A stretch of DNA of 64,000 nucleotides from Bradyrhizobium sp. AZCC 1719 (GCF_036924525.1 NZ_JAZHRU010000001.1:2943001-3007000); one strand, 5' to 3'. Positions 1 through 8,095 are shown, numbered from the stretch's first letter. The notes: generated by a model from the sequence alone, not told the origin. Program-made: numbers and translations.

Positions 1-161
1 CCGGGCATCGATCGCAGCAGCGCCCGATTCACCGGCGCAAAGATGACGGCTACAATGATCGCCCACAGAACGGCGCCGTAGAACGGCTGCAAAATCCAGG
101 CGAATGCCAGCGTAACGGCAAGCAGCAGGAGCAGAAAGGTCTGATCATCAATCCGTCGCAC
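1..161 (-). CDS. AI-2E family transporter, N-terminal fragment
   Basis: The gene runs off the left edge, so only about 53 N-terminal residues are visible. After a short polar start (VRRIDDQ) there are two hydrophobic segments, about residues 8-24 and 28-42, joined by the turn QPFYGAV. This is the usual beginning of AI-2E/PerM-type integral membrane permeases. GTG at 161 is the first usable start, because an in-frame TGA lies at 177-179. Such proteins export small molecules or ions; the substrate cannot be told from this fragment. The family call rests on the short N-terminal pattern only. Confidence 0.6.
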   Translation of the reverse strand, partial: MRRIDDQTFLLLLLAVTLAFAWILQPFYGAVLWAIIVAVIFAPVNRALLRSMP

Positions 162-297
162 GGGCGTCTCGTTAGCTCATATCAGCCGCGCCATTGTGCA
201 GACAATGACCCGGCACGCTGTCCATCGCCTTGTATAGAGTCTTCTTTCTCCTTGAGATAAAATCGTCCTCTTCGAGACAAAGTCTTGCTTGACGGGG

Positions 298-327
298 CTC
301 ATTTCACCAGGACTCATTTCACCAGGA
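298..327. repeat. Perfect 15-bp tandem duplication at the end of the cupredoxin gene
   Basis: CTCATTTCACCAGGA occurs twice in direct succession (298-312 and 313-327). On the minus strand the copy at 313-327 encodes the last codons and TGA stop of the cupredoxin gene; the second copy lies just after the stop and repeats the same end in frame. It looks like a recent slippage duplication that changes only the 3' untranslated region. Confidence 0.85.
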
Positions 328-775
328 CCTGGCCGACCATGCCGGCGTCGTGATGGCCCGGGATCAGGCATGAATAGTCGAACGTCCCCACCTTGGTAAA
401 TTTCCAGATGATCTCGGCCGATTTCTTCGGCGCCACGCGCGCGCCGTTCGGCTCCTCGTGCTCCATATGCGGGTTGTTCTTCATCTCCTCGGCGTGCCTG
501 AGGTTCTCTTTCGCGGTGGCGAGCAGGAATTCGTGGTCTACCGTGCCGACGTTGCGGATCACGAAGCGGATCTGTTCGCCGCGCTTCACCTCGATCCGCG
601 CCGGCGTGTAGGCCATCTCGCTCATCTCGACCTCGATGGTGCGCGACGATTTCTTGGGATCGCCGGGCTCGCCCGCCGAATAGCTGTGGTGGACGTGCTC
701 CTCATGGCTGTTCGCTGGCCTGGGCAACGCGGCAAGCGCAAGAAGCGTGACGCCGATCGTCATGGTGTTCTTCAT
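314..775 (-). CDS. Exported cupredoxin (type I copper protein)
   Basis: About 153 residues. A signal peptide (MKNTMTIGVTLLALAALPRPANS) is followed by a His-rich linker (HEEHVHH) and one plastocyanin/azurin-like domain. The type I copper ligands are visible: His in VDHEFLL near the middle, and the C-terminal Cys-x4-His-x4-Met cluster CLIPGHHDAGM. It should act in the periplasm as an electron carrier or copper-handling protein. I chose the ATG at 775, which gives a clean signal peptide and has GGAA upstream; an in-frame ATG at 790 would add five residues. It is divergent from the MFS gene. Copper binding is well supported; the redox partner is unknown. Confidence 0.88.
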   Translation of the reverse strand: MKNTMTIGVTLLALAALPRPANSHEEHVHHSYSAGEPGDPKKSSRTIEVEMSEMAYTPARIEVKRGEQIRFVIRNVGTVDHEFLLATAKENLRHAEEMKNNPHMEHEEPNGARVAPKKSAEIIWKFTKVGTFDYSCLIPGHHDAGMVGQVLVK

Positions 776-938
776 CGAATGTTTCCGCATCTTTTGGTCT
801 CAAGGTTTTGCCGGTTTACCCATTGCAATGCGCGAGAATGGCCCGGCGGCCGGTCCCCGCTCTCCCGCAACTGCATGCCCAATATCGCGCCATTGTGGCT
901 TGACCTTAGGCGAATTGCCGCCGAAGTTGCACCCCGCC

Positions 939-2174
939 GTGGTAACTTATTCTGAATTCACCAAGGATTCCGACCTGTTCGTTCCCGATTCACGCCGGGC
1001 GTGGATTCGGCTTGCCGTGGCCGTGCTGATCGGCTCGCTCGGCAGCGTCGGCATGTGGTCGGTGGTGGTCGCACTTCCCGTGGTGCAGACGGAATTTGCC
1101 GCGAGCCGCGGCACCGCCTCGCTGGCATTTACGCTGGTGATGCTCGGCTTCGGTTCCGGCGGGGTGCTGACCGGCAAGATCACCGATCGCTACGGCATCG
1201 TCACCGCGATCGGGCTCGGCATCGGCATTCTCGGCCTCGGCTATGTCGTCGCGGGGATGTCGTCCTCGATCTGGCAATTCATCCTGGTGCATTTCGCGAT
1301 CGGGTTGTCCTCGTCGGCCACCTTCGGCCCGCTGATGGCGGAGGCCTCGCACTGGTTCGACCGCTATCGGGGGCTCGCGGTCGCGATTGCCGCTAGTGGC
1401 AATTACATCGGCGGCACGATCTGGCCGCCGCTGGTGAATTTCGGCATCGAGCAGCTCGGGTGGCGCACCAGTCATATCGCGATCGGCATCTTCACGGCGG
1501 TAGCGATGACGCTGGCGCTGATCGGCTTGCGGATGCTGATGGGGGCGGGAGGCCAGCGCGACCATGAGAATGCGCCGCCGCCGCGCGTCGATCTGCGCCT
1601 TTCCACCAATGCGCTGACCGCGATCCTGTCGCTCGCCGGGATCGCCTGCTGCGTGGCGATGTCGATGCCGCAGGTTCATATCGTCGCCTATTGTGGCGAT
1701 CTCGGCTATGGCGTGGCGCGCGGCGCCGAAATGCTGTCGCTGATGCTGGGCTTTGGCATCATCAGCCGGATCGGAAGTGGCTTTCTCGCCGACAAGATCG
1801 GCGGCATCCGCACGCTTTTGATCGGGTCGTTCGCGCAGGGCACGGCGCTGTTGTTCTACCTGTTCTTCGACAGCCTGACCTCACTCTATGTTATCTCGGC
1901 GATGTTCGGTCTGTTCCAGGGCGGCATCGTGCCGAGTTACGCGATCATCGTGCGCGAGGCGATGCCGGCCTCCGAAGCGGCGACCCGCGTCGGCATCGTG
2001 ATCTTTGCTTCCGTGTTCGGCATGTCGTTCGGCGGCTGGATCTCGGGCGCGATCTTCGACGCCACCGGCTCCTACGGCGCCGCGTTCGCCAATGGGCTGG
2101 CGTGGAACGCGCTCAACATCGGGATCATGGTGCTGCTGCTGATGCGTGCACGCCAGCGGCTGGCGATGGCGTGA
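939..2174 (+). CDS. MFS transporter, oxalate/formate-antiporter-like
   Basis: About 411 residues with twelve likely membrane helices. The MFS loop 2-3 signature is present as GKITDRYG and is echoed in the second half as GFLADKIGG. The glycine-rich helices resemble monocarboxylate and oxalate/formate antiporter relatives, often annotated only as MFS transporters. The open frame extends far upstream, but the upstream part does not look like membrane protein and would overlap the divergent cupredoxin start. GTG at 939 gives a normal length, with about 20 residues before helix 1, though no strong ribosome site decides it. Substrate unknown; an organic anion is a guess from the subfamily. Confidence 0.8.
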   Translation: MVTYSEFTKDSDLFVPDSRRAWIRLAVAVLIGSLGSVGMWSVVVALPVVQTEFAASRGTASLAFTLVMLGFGSGGVLTGKITDRYGIVTAIGLGIGILGLGYVVAGMSSSIWQFILVHFAIGLSSSATFGPLMAEASHWFDRYRGLAVAIAASGNYIGGTIWPPLVNFGIEQLGWRTSHIAIGIFTAVAMTLALIGLRMLMGAGGQRDHENAPPPRVDLRLSTNALTAILSLAGIACCVAMSMPQVHIVAYCGDLGYGVARGAEMLSLMLGFGIISRIGSGFLADKIGGIRTLLIGSFAQGTALLFYLFFDSLTSLYVISAMFGLFQGGIVPSYAIIVREAMPASEAATRVGIVIFASVFGMSFGGWISGAIFDATGSYGAAFANGLAWNALNIGIMVLLLMRARQRLAMA

Positions 2175-2191
2175 GGCAGTCTCAACCCTGC

Positions 2192-2263
2192 TTATTCGTC
2201 CAACGTCTTGGCAATTTCGTCAGCCGGTCGATCGTCAATAGTGCGAAGTTTCTCGTCTGACAT
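2192..2263 (-). CDS. Possible 23-residue microprotein downstream of the MBL gene
   Basis: A short frame, MSDEKLRTIDDRPADEIAKT..., begins at ATG 2263 with GGAAGG nine bases upstream. A second in-frame ATG lies at 2272. It starts about 50 bases after the stop of the MBL-fold gene on the same strand and ends before the convergent MFS stop. The peptide is acidic and hydrophilic, with no recognised family. The ribosome site is the only real support; it could equally be a remnant. Confidence 0.25.
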   Translation of the reverse strand: MSDEKLRTIDDRPADEIAKTLDE

Positions 2264-2311
2264 GGCACGCATCCTTCCGCTGCTATTTATCGGTCAGTCT
2301 GCATTCGTCCC

Positions 2312-3655
2312 TCACGCCTCGATCTCGACGTCGACAAAGCCCCTGGACTCCTGCAGCATCCGTTCGAGATCGGTGCGCAAGGGCTGCGGTTGTGAAAACG
2401 ACTTCTTCTCAAACTCGCTGAATTTCGGCACCGCCGACGTCTTCTTGCCGGCCTTCTTGAAGGCGTTGGCGTAATTCCTGGTATTGGAAACCCGCTTGCC
2501 GATTTCGGCGAGCAGGTCCGTGCGCGGAATGGTCTCGTAGTTGCCGCGGCGGGTCGAGACGGTCGCCTTTGCACCGGCCTTCGACTTCACCGGCAGGATT
2601 GCATCGAGGATGGCGAGCGGCTCGCCCTCGCTGGCGGCCGCCGTCATGCCCCACGGGGTGGCGTTGACGCTACCGTGGTGGCCGATTTTATAGAAGGCGA
2701 GCGGGCCCTTCAGCTTCCGCTTGCGCAAATTCCACATTACGTTCCAGGCGCAATTGGCCTTCGTGCCCTCCTTGTAGGCGCCGTCCCATTCGGCGTCGCC
2801 GACGAACAACAGCCGCTTGCCTTTCCATTCGATGAGGAGCACGACGCTGGTATTGTTGCAGACCTTGCCGTCGAGGTCGGCGAAGGCGAGCGCAGTGGAC
2901 AGCATCCGCGAGCGCAGCCGACGGAAATCGGCTGGATCGATATTCGCCGGCGTCGGAACGGCGTCTGGCTGCGGCACTGCGGTCGACGGGTCGGGCAGGC
3001 CGGTGTCGATGAAACCCAGCCGCCGCAGCGCCGGATCACCTTCCTTACCGAGATAGTAGAAATCGATGTCCTTTTCCGGCCCGAGCACGCTGACCGTGGC
3101 GTCGGTCTTGAGCGGCAAGGCGAGATCGGCGTTCTTCGACTTCGCATGGACGTAGACCGGCTTGATCTTGCTTGCCTGGGGCAGGGTCTCGCGCAGCGTC
3201 TTCATTGCGGTCTTGTTGAGCGCTAGCGCCGCGGCAAGCTCCATCAAGGGCGGGCTGAGCGCGAGATTGAGCCTTACCGCCTGCTCCATGGCGTTGGCCG
3301 CGAAACTGTGGAGTTTCTTCGCTCGCTTCGCCTCGGGATGATCGAGATCCATCGCCGCGCTCATCCAGATCGCGCCGAACGACAGATCGTCCCAGAGATC
3401 CAGGCCGAAGCCGGTCATATGATCCTTGTGCTCGTGGGTCACGACCAAGAGATCGACGTGACGCTTGCCGTCGATTTCAGGCAGCATCGTCTTCAGATTG
3501 TCGATGGCGGCAGCAAGATAATCGGTGCTGCTCAGCGTTCCGCAGTCAATCAGGACGTGGAAATCCCTGCCGCTCTTGTGCGCCTTCGGCATCCGGCAAT
3601 AGATGCAGTCGCCGAGGCCTACGTCGTACAACCGGATCAGAAGCTTATCTGCCAT
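2312..3655 (-). CDS. MBL-fold metallohydrolase, ComEC/Rec2-like
   Basis: 447 residues. The N-terminus (LLIRLYDVGLGDCIYCR) is the first strand typical of ComEC/Rec2-type beta-lactamase folds. The metal site H74-E-H76-K-D78-H79 (THEHKDH) is intact, with a later Asp in FVGDAEW (D287) and His in IGHHGS (H326/H327). An insert of roughly 140 residues separates the two halves. There are no membrane segments, so unlike ComEC it is soluble. The start ATG at 3655 lies inside the end of the upstream peptidase gene (19-bp overlap), so the two are translationally linked. A hydrolase acting on nucleic acid or a nucleotide is plausible from the fold; the substrate is unknown. Confidence 0.82.
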   Translation of the reverse strand: MADKLLIRLYDVGLGDCIYCRMPKAHKSGRDFHVLIDCGTLSSTDYLAAAIDNLKTMLPEIDGKRHVDLLVVTHEHKDHMTGFGLDLWDDLSFGAIWMSAAMDLDHPEAKRAKKLHSFAANAMEQAVRLNLALSPPLMELAAALALNKTAMKTLRETLPQASKIKPVYVHAKSKNADLALPLKTDATVSVLGPEKDIDFYYLGKEGDPALRRLGFIDTGLPDPSTAVPQPDAVPTPANIDPADFRRLRSRMLSTALAFADLDGKVCNNTSVVLLIEWKGKRLLFVGDAEWDGAYKEGTKANCAWNVMWNLRKRKLKGPLAFYKIGHHGSVNATPWGMTAAASEGEPLAILDAILPVKSKAGAKATVSTRRGNYETIPRTDLLAEIGKRVSNTRNYANAFKKAGKKTSAVPKFSEFEKKSFSQPQPLRTDLERMLQESRGFVDVEIEA

Positions 3656-5523
3656 TGCCGATCCCCTGTGCCGTCGTGATCGTGGTCGTCGAGCGAGAAG
3701 TGCGGCGCCAGACCGAATCGCAGCTTGCCGTCGACATGCTCGACGGTAAACGGCGGCGTGGCTCGCTCCAGAAGGCCGAGCTCGCTGCCAATCGATTCGC
3801 CGATCATGCCTGCCGCGACGCGGGCGGCGATCGTGTCCAGAAGCTCTTTCTTCCGGCGCATGCCTTCGGTCTGCTCGGCGAGCGCCGCCTCCGACGTGCC
3901 GACGCTGGCGGTGCCGGGCTTGCGCACCCAGTGGATCAGGTTGCCGTTCTGGTCGAGGACCATGGTGGCGCCGCAGAGCATCGTGGTGCGCTGCCCGGCA
4001 AAGCGGCCGAACCTGCTACCTTCAAGCACCAGCTCCTCGCGCCAGAGATATTGCACGATGGTCTGCTGCGGCAGCGGCAGCCCGTCGCGGGTGCGCTTGT
4101 TGGCGCGCACGATCTCGGGGACGTCGATGTCGGTGCTGAACGGAATAAACAGCTTGGCGCGATTGTCGTCGAGGAAGCGGTAGGCGCCGCCGCGCGAGGC
4201 GGCGATCGATTCCACGGAGTGGAACACGTCGAGGGCCGGCCGTCTGAACACCGGCGCGGGCGCCATCAGCGGCTTGCGGTCCGCCTCTTCGAGAAGGCCG
4301 CGCTTGATGAAGCAGTCGATCATCAACTGGCGGTAGCCCGACGGATCGGTCGGATTGGCGACCTGCTCGGCGCGCAGCACGGCCAGCGCGTAGTCCTTGA
4401 ACGTCACTGCGCAGGGCGGCAGCAGATCGAGCGGCTGGATCGCGAGCATCTGCATGCGGGGGACGGTGTCGGCCAGCGCACGGATGTCGCTCGGCTTCTT
4501 GCTGCCGCCCGCCTTCGCGCGCTTGACCTCGTTCTTCTGGTGCTTGGCGAATACTCCCATGAGAATATCGAACATCGCCCCGGTCAGCACCTCCGACAGC
4601 GCGTGCGGCTCGAGGTTGCCGGCGAGATCCTGCATCGTATGCTTGTTCAGGCCGGTTCGCAGATACGGGGCGTTCGCGGTCGCCTCGCCGAACTCGCGGG
4701 CGAGTCCCGCGAGCAACTGCGCGTTGGTAAGCTCGCCATTGCTTTCCTTCAGCACGACCCTGCGGAAGGCATTATTGCGGAACGCCATCAGAAGTGCAGT
4801 GAGGTCGCCCATGAATTCGTGAAACGCCGCTGTCTGGGCGCCGACAGATTCGAAATAATAGGGCCGCAGGCCGTCGAGCACGGCGTGGCCGAACTCGTGG
4901 TTCACGATATCGGAGGACAGGCAGGTGTAGACCGTGCCCTTTTCGCTCTCGAACCAGTAGAGCTGCAGCGACTTGCTGCCCCGGTCGTAATAGGCGTTCT
5001 CGCCGTAGCCGGCATGCGGCACGATGATTAGCCGGTTGCCTTCGAACGCCCAACTGATGCGGCGGCCGAGGCCGGCGCCGCTCTCGAAGAAGTCGAGCGT
5101 GTTCTGGACGATCGCCCAGACGCTCAGTTGATGGTACTGATAGAGCTCCTTGGCATTCTCATCGAGAACCGTCTTGCGGTCGGGCGCCAGATAGCAGTTG
5201 TTCCGCGCGTCCCAGATCGCGGGCGGCGTCAGCACGTTTCTGGTCGCGTCGTAGTCGACCACGGCGAAACGCGCGCTGGTCGGGCCATCGCCGAGCCCCG
5301 GCTCCCAGGGAGTCGTGAATTCATCATCGATGCCGGCACCCTCGGTATCTGCCGCCACCGCCGGATCCTTGAAGTAGACGCGGACCGGCATGCGAAGGCC
5401 GGTTTCCTTGAGTGTGTCGAGCCCCAGATACTGCCGCGCCTGGTACAGATCAATCATCGTGGTGCGCGTCAGTTTGCGCTCCGGCTTCTTGCTCGATGGC
5501 GGAATCTTCTTCGTAGTGCCCAT
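3637..5523 (-). CDS. Gluzincin-type zinc metallopeptidase
   Basis: 628 residues with no clear signal peptide; the first 20 residues are Lys/Ser/Pro-rich. The zinc site is H209-E-F-G-H213 (IVNHEFGHAV) followed by E236 in FHEFMGDLTALL, the HEXXH plus downstream Glu arrangement of gluzincins (thermolysin-like and related clans). D240 lies four residues after the Glu, as is usual. The remainder, about residues 260-628, matches no family I can name. It overlaps the MBL-fold gene at its 3' end and precedes it in an apparent two-gene operon. Cytoplasmic location is inferred from the missing leader. Cleavage target unknown. Confidence 0.8.
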   Translation of the reverse strand: MGTTKKIPPSSKKPERKLTRTTMIDLYQARQYLGLDTLKETGLRMPVRVYFKDPAVAADTEGAGIDDEFTTPWEPGLGDGPTSARFAVVDYDATRNVLTPPAIWDARNNCYLAPDRKTVLDENAKELYQYHQLSVWAIVQNTLDFFESGAGLGRRISWAFEGNRLIIVPHAGYGENAYYDRGSKSLQLYWFESEKGTVYTCLSSDIVNHEFGHAVLDGLRPYYFESVGAQTAAFHEFMGDLTALLMAFRNNAFRRVVLKESNGELTNAQLLAGLAREFGEATANAPYLRTGLNKHTMQDLAGNLEPHALSEVLTGAMFDILMGVFAKHQKNEVKRAKAGGSKKPSDIRALADTVPRMQMLAIQPLDLLPPCAVTFKDYALAVLRAEQVANPTDPSGYRQLMIDCFIKRGLLEEADRKPLMAPAPVFRRPALDVFHSVESIAASRGGAYRFLDDNRAKLFIPFSTDIDVPEIVRANKRTRDGLPLPQQTIVQYLWREELVLEGSRFGRFAGQRTTMLCGATMVLDQNGNLIHWVRKPGTASVGTSEAALAEQTEGMRRKKELLDTIAARVAAGMIGESIGSELGLLERATPPFTVEHVDGKLRFGLAPHFSLDDHDHDGTGDRQWQISF

Positions 5524-5753
5524 GTTATCGGCTCTCTCGCAATAGCCCGGCTGCGACTTGAGTCCTGCCGTCGCAGGGAGCGGTGGCCTGCGCCATTCCA
5601 GGCCGAATATGAGCTGCAGGACGAGGTGTCCCTAAAATCGCGGGCGATCTAGCGGCGTCAACCAAAGCGCGTAAAATCTATCAAAGTATATTTGAGCGCG
5701 GCACGAATGCAAGGGCCTGTGTGCGGTCACGCGAGGCGCCACGTGGCGCGATG

Positions 5754-6158
5754 CTATACTGCCTGTCCCGCCTTCAGCAGCGAACATCCGGTGATCTTCA
5801 AACTGCCGTCCGGCTGCTGCTCCAGCGTGTAGAGCGCTTCCCAGGCCTCGCCATTGTCGTCGACGATATGGACGCGTTGCGCAATCCGGCCATTGGCTGA
5901 ACGCGCCTCGCCGAATTCAAAACTCTTGTGGCGATAGACCGGGGCGTAGCCCTGACGGACCATCTGCATGAAGATGTCGGCTTGCGGAAAGATCTGCCTG
6001 ATCTCGGGCGCGGCATGGGAATAGGCAGCCGCGGCGTCGTCGCGGATGAACGCCTGCTCCTGCGCGCGGATCACGCTCTGGGCGGCGGTGACGTCGTCGG
6101 CGAGGGCAGGGGCGCCCAAGCCGATGAGGAATGCGAGAACCAGAACAAGAGCGCGCAT
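5754..6158 (-). CDS. DUF4864 exported protein
   Basis: 134 residues: a signal peptide (MRALVLVLAFLIGLGAPALA, cleavage after ALA) followed by a compact alpha/beta domain matching the DUF4864 pattern. Features of this family are AAQSVIRAQEQAFIRDD near the start, PQADIFMQMVRQGYAPVYR in the middle and a C-terminal ITGCSLL strand. The fold resembles NTF2/ketosteroid-isomerase-like small domains, but no catalytic role is known. ATG 6158 is preferred over upstream codons because it begins exactly at the signal peptide. It is transcribed alone, away from the DUF1488 gene. Confidence 0.82.
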   Translation of the reverse strand: MRALVLVLAFLIGLGAPALADDVTAAQSVIRAQEQAFIRDDAAAAYSHAAPEIRQIFPQADIFMQMVRQGYAPVYRHKSFEFGEARSANGRIAQRVHIVDDNGEAWEALYTLEQQPDGSLKITGCSLLKAGQAV

Positions 6159-6284
6159 GCAAAATGCCCCCGGACTGGTGGTGCTTGCCACGGTGCAGAC
6201 AGGCGGAAATTTATACCCGCCGGCACGCGGGCGGAAGTACTATTCGCGTAAGCGTCAGGCGAGATGAGGAACAAGCCAAGGCAC

Positions 6285-6327
6285 TTATCGTTTTCTCAAT
6301 TATCGTTTCTCAAGTATCGTTTCTCTC
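6285..6327 (+). repeat. Three tandem 14-15 bp repeats in the DUF1488 leader
   Basis: Three successive copies of TTATCGTTT(T)CTCAA occupy 6285-6299, 6300-6313 and 6314-6327; the third has changed to GTATCGTTTCTCTC. They end two bases before the ribosome site GGAGAGG of the DUF1488 gene. Regular spacing directly upstream of one start suggests either a regulatory array or simple slippage. Confidence 0.7.
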
Positions 6328-6342
6328 GGAGAGGAACACCCG

Positions 6343-6621
6343 ATGACACTCGCACGCGGAAACATTGGCGGTTATGAGTTCGACCGCATGGTGCTGCTGT
6401 TTTCCATGATGGACGGCCCAAGGGAAATACCCTGCGCGGTCAGCGCCTCCGCGATGGATGCTCTGGAACATGCGTCGCGCACGGCGACCAGCCAGCGCGA
6501 AGAACAATTCCTTCGGTTGCGCGACCGCATCGAACAATGCGCGTCGCGCAAGTTCGATGCCGGGGAGTTCGAGGGGACCCCGCCCGGCATCATCCTGCGC
6601 AGCATCGATTTTCGCGGCTAG
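6343..6621 (+). CDS. DUF1488 family protein
   Basis: 92 residues and soluble. The family pattern is clear: an N-terminal strand (MTLARGNIGGYEFDRMVLLFSM), then DGPREIPCAVSASAMDALE and an acidic helix ending in an ILRSIDF strand. DUF1488 proteins are small and of unknown function, common in Rhizobiales and other proteobacteria. The ATG at 6343 has a strong ribosome site (GGAGAGGAA) and a triple direct repeat in its leader. It is a single gene, convergent with the crotonase operon. Confidence 0.85.
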   Translation: MTLARGNIGGYEFDRMVLLFSMMDGPREIPCAVSASAMDALEHASRTATSQREEQFLRLRDRIEQCASRKFDAGEFEGTPPGIILRSIDFRG

Positions 6622-6636
6622 CTCTGCTCCAGGCGA

Positions 6637-6655
6637 TGCCATCGCCGCGATGGCA
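6637..6655. terminator. Short perfect palindrome between convergent genes
   Basis: TGCCATCGC C GCGATGGCA is a 9-bp inverted repeat around one base, 15 bases past the DUF1488 stop. There is no T-run, so it is at best a weak bidirectional terminator or mRNA-end structure between the DUF1488 and crotonase genes. Confidence 0.4.
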
Positions 6656-6711
6656 GGCCGCTTGGCGCGAATGCAAGTCTAGGAACGGCGTGTCATTCGC
6701 GCTGTCCGCGC

Positions 6712-7491
6712 CTACCTGCCCTGAAACACCGCGGCGCGGCGCTCGATGAAGGACTGAATGCCCTCGCGCGCATCGGCGCTGTTGAGCACGCGCTCGCGGA
6801 TTTTCGGGATGTGGGCGATGGCGGCCGCCTCGCCGTGCTCGACATATTTCAGGGCGGCTTCCTTGGTGACCTGAATGCCGAGCGGCGCATTGCCGGCAAT
6901 GATCTTGGCGAGCGCCATCGCCCGCTCGATTTGCCGGCCGGCCGGCACGACTTCCTGGACCAGCCCGATCTCGCGGGCGCGCGCTGCGGTGAATTCGTCG
7001 CACAGGAACAGATGATACATCGCGTTGCCCCAGCCGGTGCGCGACAGGAAGCGGAAATGCGCGCCGCCGAATGGCGCAATGCCGCGCCTGGATTCCATCT
7101 GGCAGAAGCGGGCGTCGTCGGCGGCGACGACGATGTCGCCCGCCAGCATCAGCTCGATGCCGATGGTGAACACGATGCCCTGCACCGCTGACACGATCGG
7201 CTTCTTGCAGCGCTTCTGCAGGCCGAATACGTCGACATTGCCCTCCCTGAAATTCCGCTTCTCGGCGTTGGGGCCGAAGAATTTCGGCATGTCGAGACCG
7301 GCGGTGAAATCCTTGCCTTCGGCGCAGATGACGCCGACCCAACAGTTCTCGTTGTTGTGAAGCTCCGTCAGCGCGTCCGACAATTGCTCCATCATGGCGG
7401 GCGAGAAAGCGTTCTTCTTGGCGGGGTTGTCGATGATGATCTTGAAGATGCGATCGTGGGTCTCGGTGCGGATTGTTCCTTCGGCGCTCAT
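6712..7491 (-). CDS. Enoyl-CoA hydratase/isomerase (crotonase) family protein
   Basis: 259 residues, full crotonase length. The start IFKIIIDNPAKKNAFSPAMM, the oxyanion-hole region GKDFTAGLDMPKFF and the CoA-binding stretch VQGIVFTIGIELMLAGDIVVAA are all in place. The segment GIAPFGGAHFRFLSRTGWGNAM replaces the usual catalytic Glu context, so dehydration activity is not certain; an isomerase or hydrolase is possible. It is the second gene of an operon with the tautomerase (42 bases apart), probably controlled by the divergent TetR. The substrate is likely an acyl-CoA from fatty-acid or aromatic breakdown. Confidence 0.87.
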   Translation of the reverse strand: MSAEGTIRTETHDRIFKIIIDNPAKKNAFSPAMMEQLSDALTELHNNENCWVGVICAEGKDFTAGLDMPKFFGPNAEKRNFREGNVDVFGLQKRCKKPIVSAVQGIVFTIGIELMLAGDIVVAADDARFCQMESRRGIAPFGGAHFRFLSRTGWGNAMYHLFLCDEFTAARAREIGLVQEVVPAGRQIERAMALAKIIAGNAPLGIQVTKEAALKYVEHGEAAAIAHIPKIRERVLNSADAREGIQSFIERRAAVFQGR

Positions 7492-7533
7492 GGTCTTCTC
7501 CGTCTCTCAAAATGCAGTGCAAGACGCGCGTGT

Positions 7534-8022
7534 CTATCGCTCGTATTTGACGGCGAGTGCGGTGCGGATTGCCGCGGCGCGTTCCGGCGAAAAGTGCGAT
7601 GCGCCATGTTCGAGCAGGTCGAGGAACGACAGCACGCCGCCGCGCGAACCCCAGCTTCCTTCCTCGATGATACGGAAATTGATCCACCAGCCTGGCGAGG
7701 GCGTCTTCATCCCGCAGGCATCCGCAAGCGCGGCATGGATGTTGCGGATGACGGTGGCGCGATCCTCGCGCGTCCAGCAGCAGTCCATCACCACGACGTC
7801 GAGTACCATCACGTCGCTGGGCTTGTCCGAGAGCAATTCTCCGCCGTGCGCGATCATATCGAGCGGACGCTCGACGAAATGCACTTGATAGCCGCGGCGC
7901 GCTTCAGGCGTCAGCTTGCCGACCTCCGGCACGAGGACGGCGTCCGTCAGCGTCTTGGCCAGCACCCGCCGCTGATCGGCGTTCAACCGTCCCTGCGGCG
8001 TCATCACATGGATAAACGTCAT
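7534..8022 (-). CDS. Tautomerase-superfamily protein lacking the usual Pro-1
   Basis: 162 residues. MTFIHVMTPQGRLNADQRRVLAKTLTDAV is the first beta-alpha unit of the 4-oxalocrotonate tautomerase superfamily. The length fits two such units in one chain (MIF or cis-CaaD-like subgroups); the second half contains WWINFRIIEEGSW. Members of this superfamily use an N-terminal proline exposed after Met removal, but here residue 2 is Thr (ACG). No alternative upstream start is visible. It is the first gene of the operon with the crotonase and lies opposite the TetR gene, whose putative operators overlap its promoter. Confidence 0.78.
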   Translation of the reverse strand: MTFIHVMTPQGRLNADQRRVLAKTLTDAVLVPEVGKLTPEARRGYQVHFVERPLDMIAHGGELLSDKPSDVMVLDVVVMDCCWTREDRATVIRNIHAALADACGMKTPSPGWWINFRIIEEGSWGSRGGVLSFLDLLEHGASHFSPERAAAIRTALAVKYER

Positions 8023-8054
8023 TGCGCGCTTCCTTCTGCCTTGGCTTTACCGAC

Positions 8055-8070
8055 TATGACGACTGACATA
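8055..8070. promoter_or_regulatory. Putative TetR operator 1
   Basis: TATGACGACTGACATA is a 16-bp imperfect palindrome with perfect outer arms, extendable to a perfect 7-bp inverted repeat GACTATG...CATAGTC (8052-8073). It lies between the divergent tautomerase and TetR genes. Its partner at 8088-8103 is the same sequence in reverse orientation, with 14 of 16 bases identical. Confidence 0.7.
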
Positions 8071-8095
8071 GTCCAGATCGGGCTGGCTATGTCAA
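8067..8095 (-). promoter_or_regulatory. Putative sigma-70-type promoter of the tautomerase/crotonase operon
   Basis: On the minus strand TTGACA (8095-8090) is followed after 17 bases by ACTATG (8072-8067). The -35 box lies inside operator 2 and the -10 box overlaps operator 1, so a bound TetR dimer pair would block it. The -10 box is poor, so this is tentative. Confidence 0.45.

Noticed and set aside
747..938. N-terminal extension of the MFS transporter
   Set aside because: The extra 64 codons would overlap the divergent cupredoxin start and do not look like transporter sequence; length without them is normal.
3655..5031. Long plus-strand frame of 458 codons opposite the gluzincin peptidase
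   Set aside because: It is antisense to a gene with a clear HEXXH motif; its composition (Arg, His, Gly, Leu) is typical of mirror frames in GC-rich DNA.
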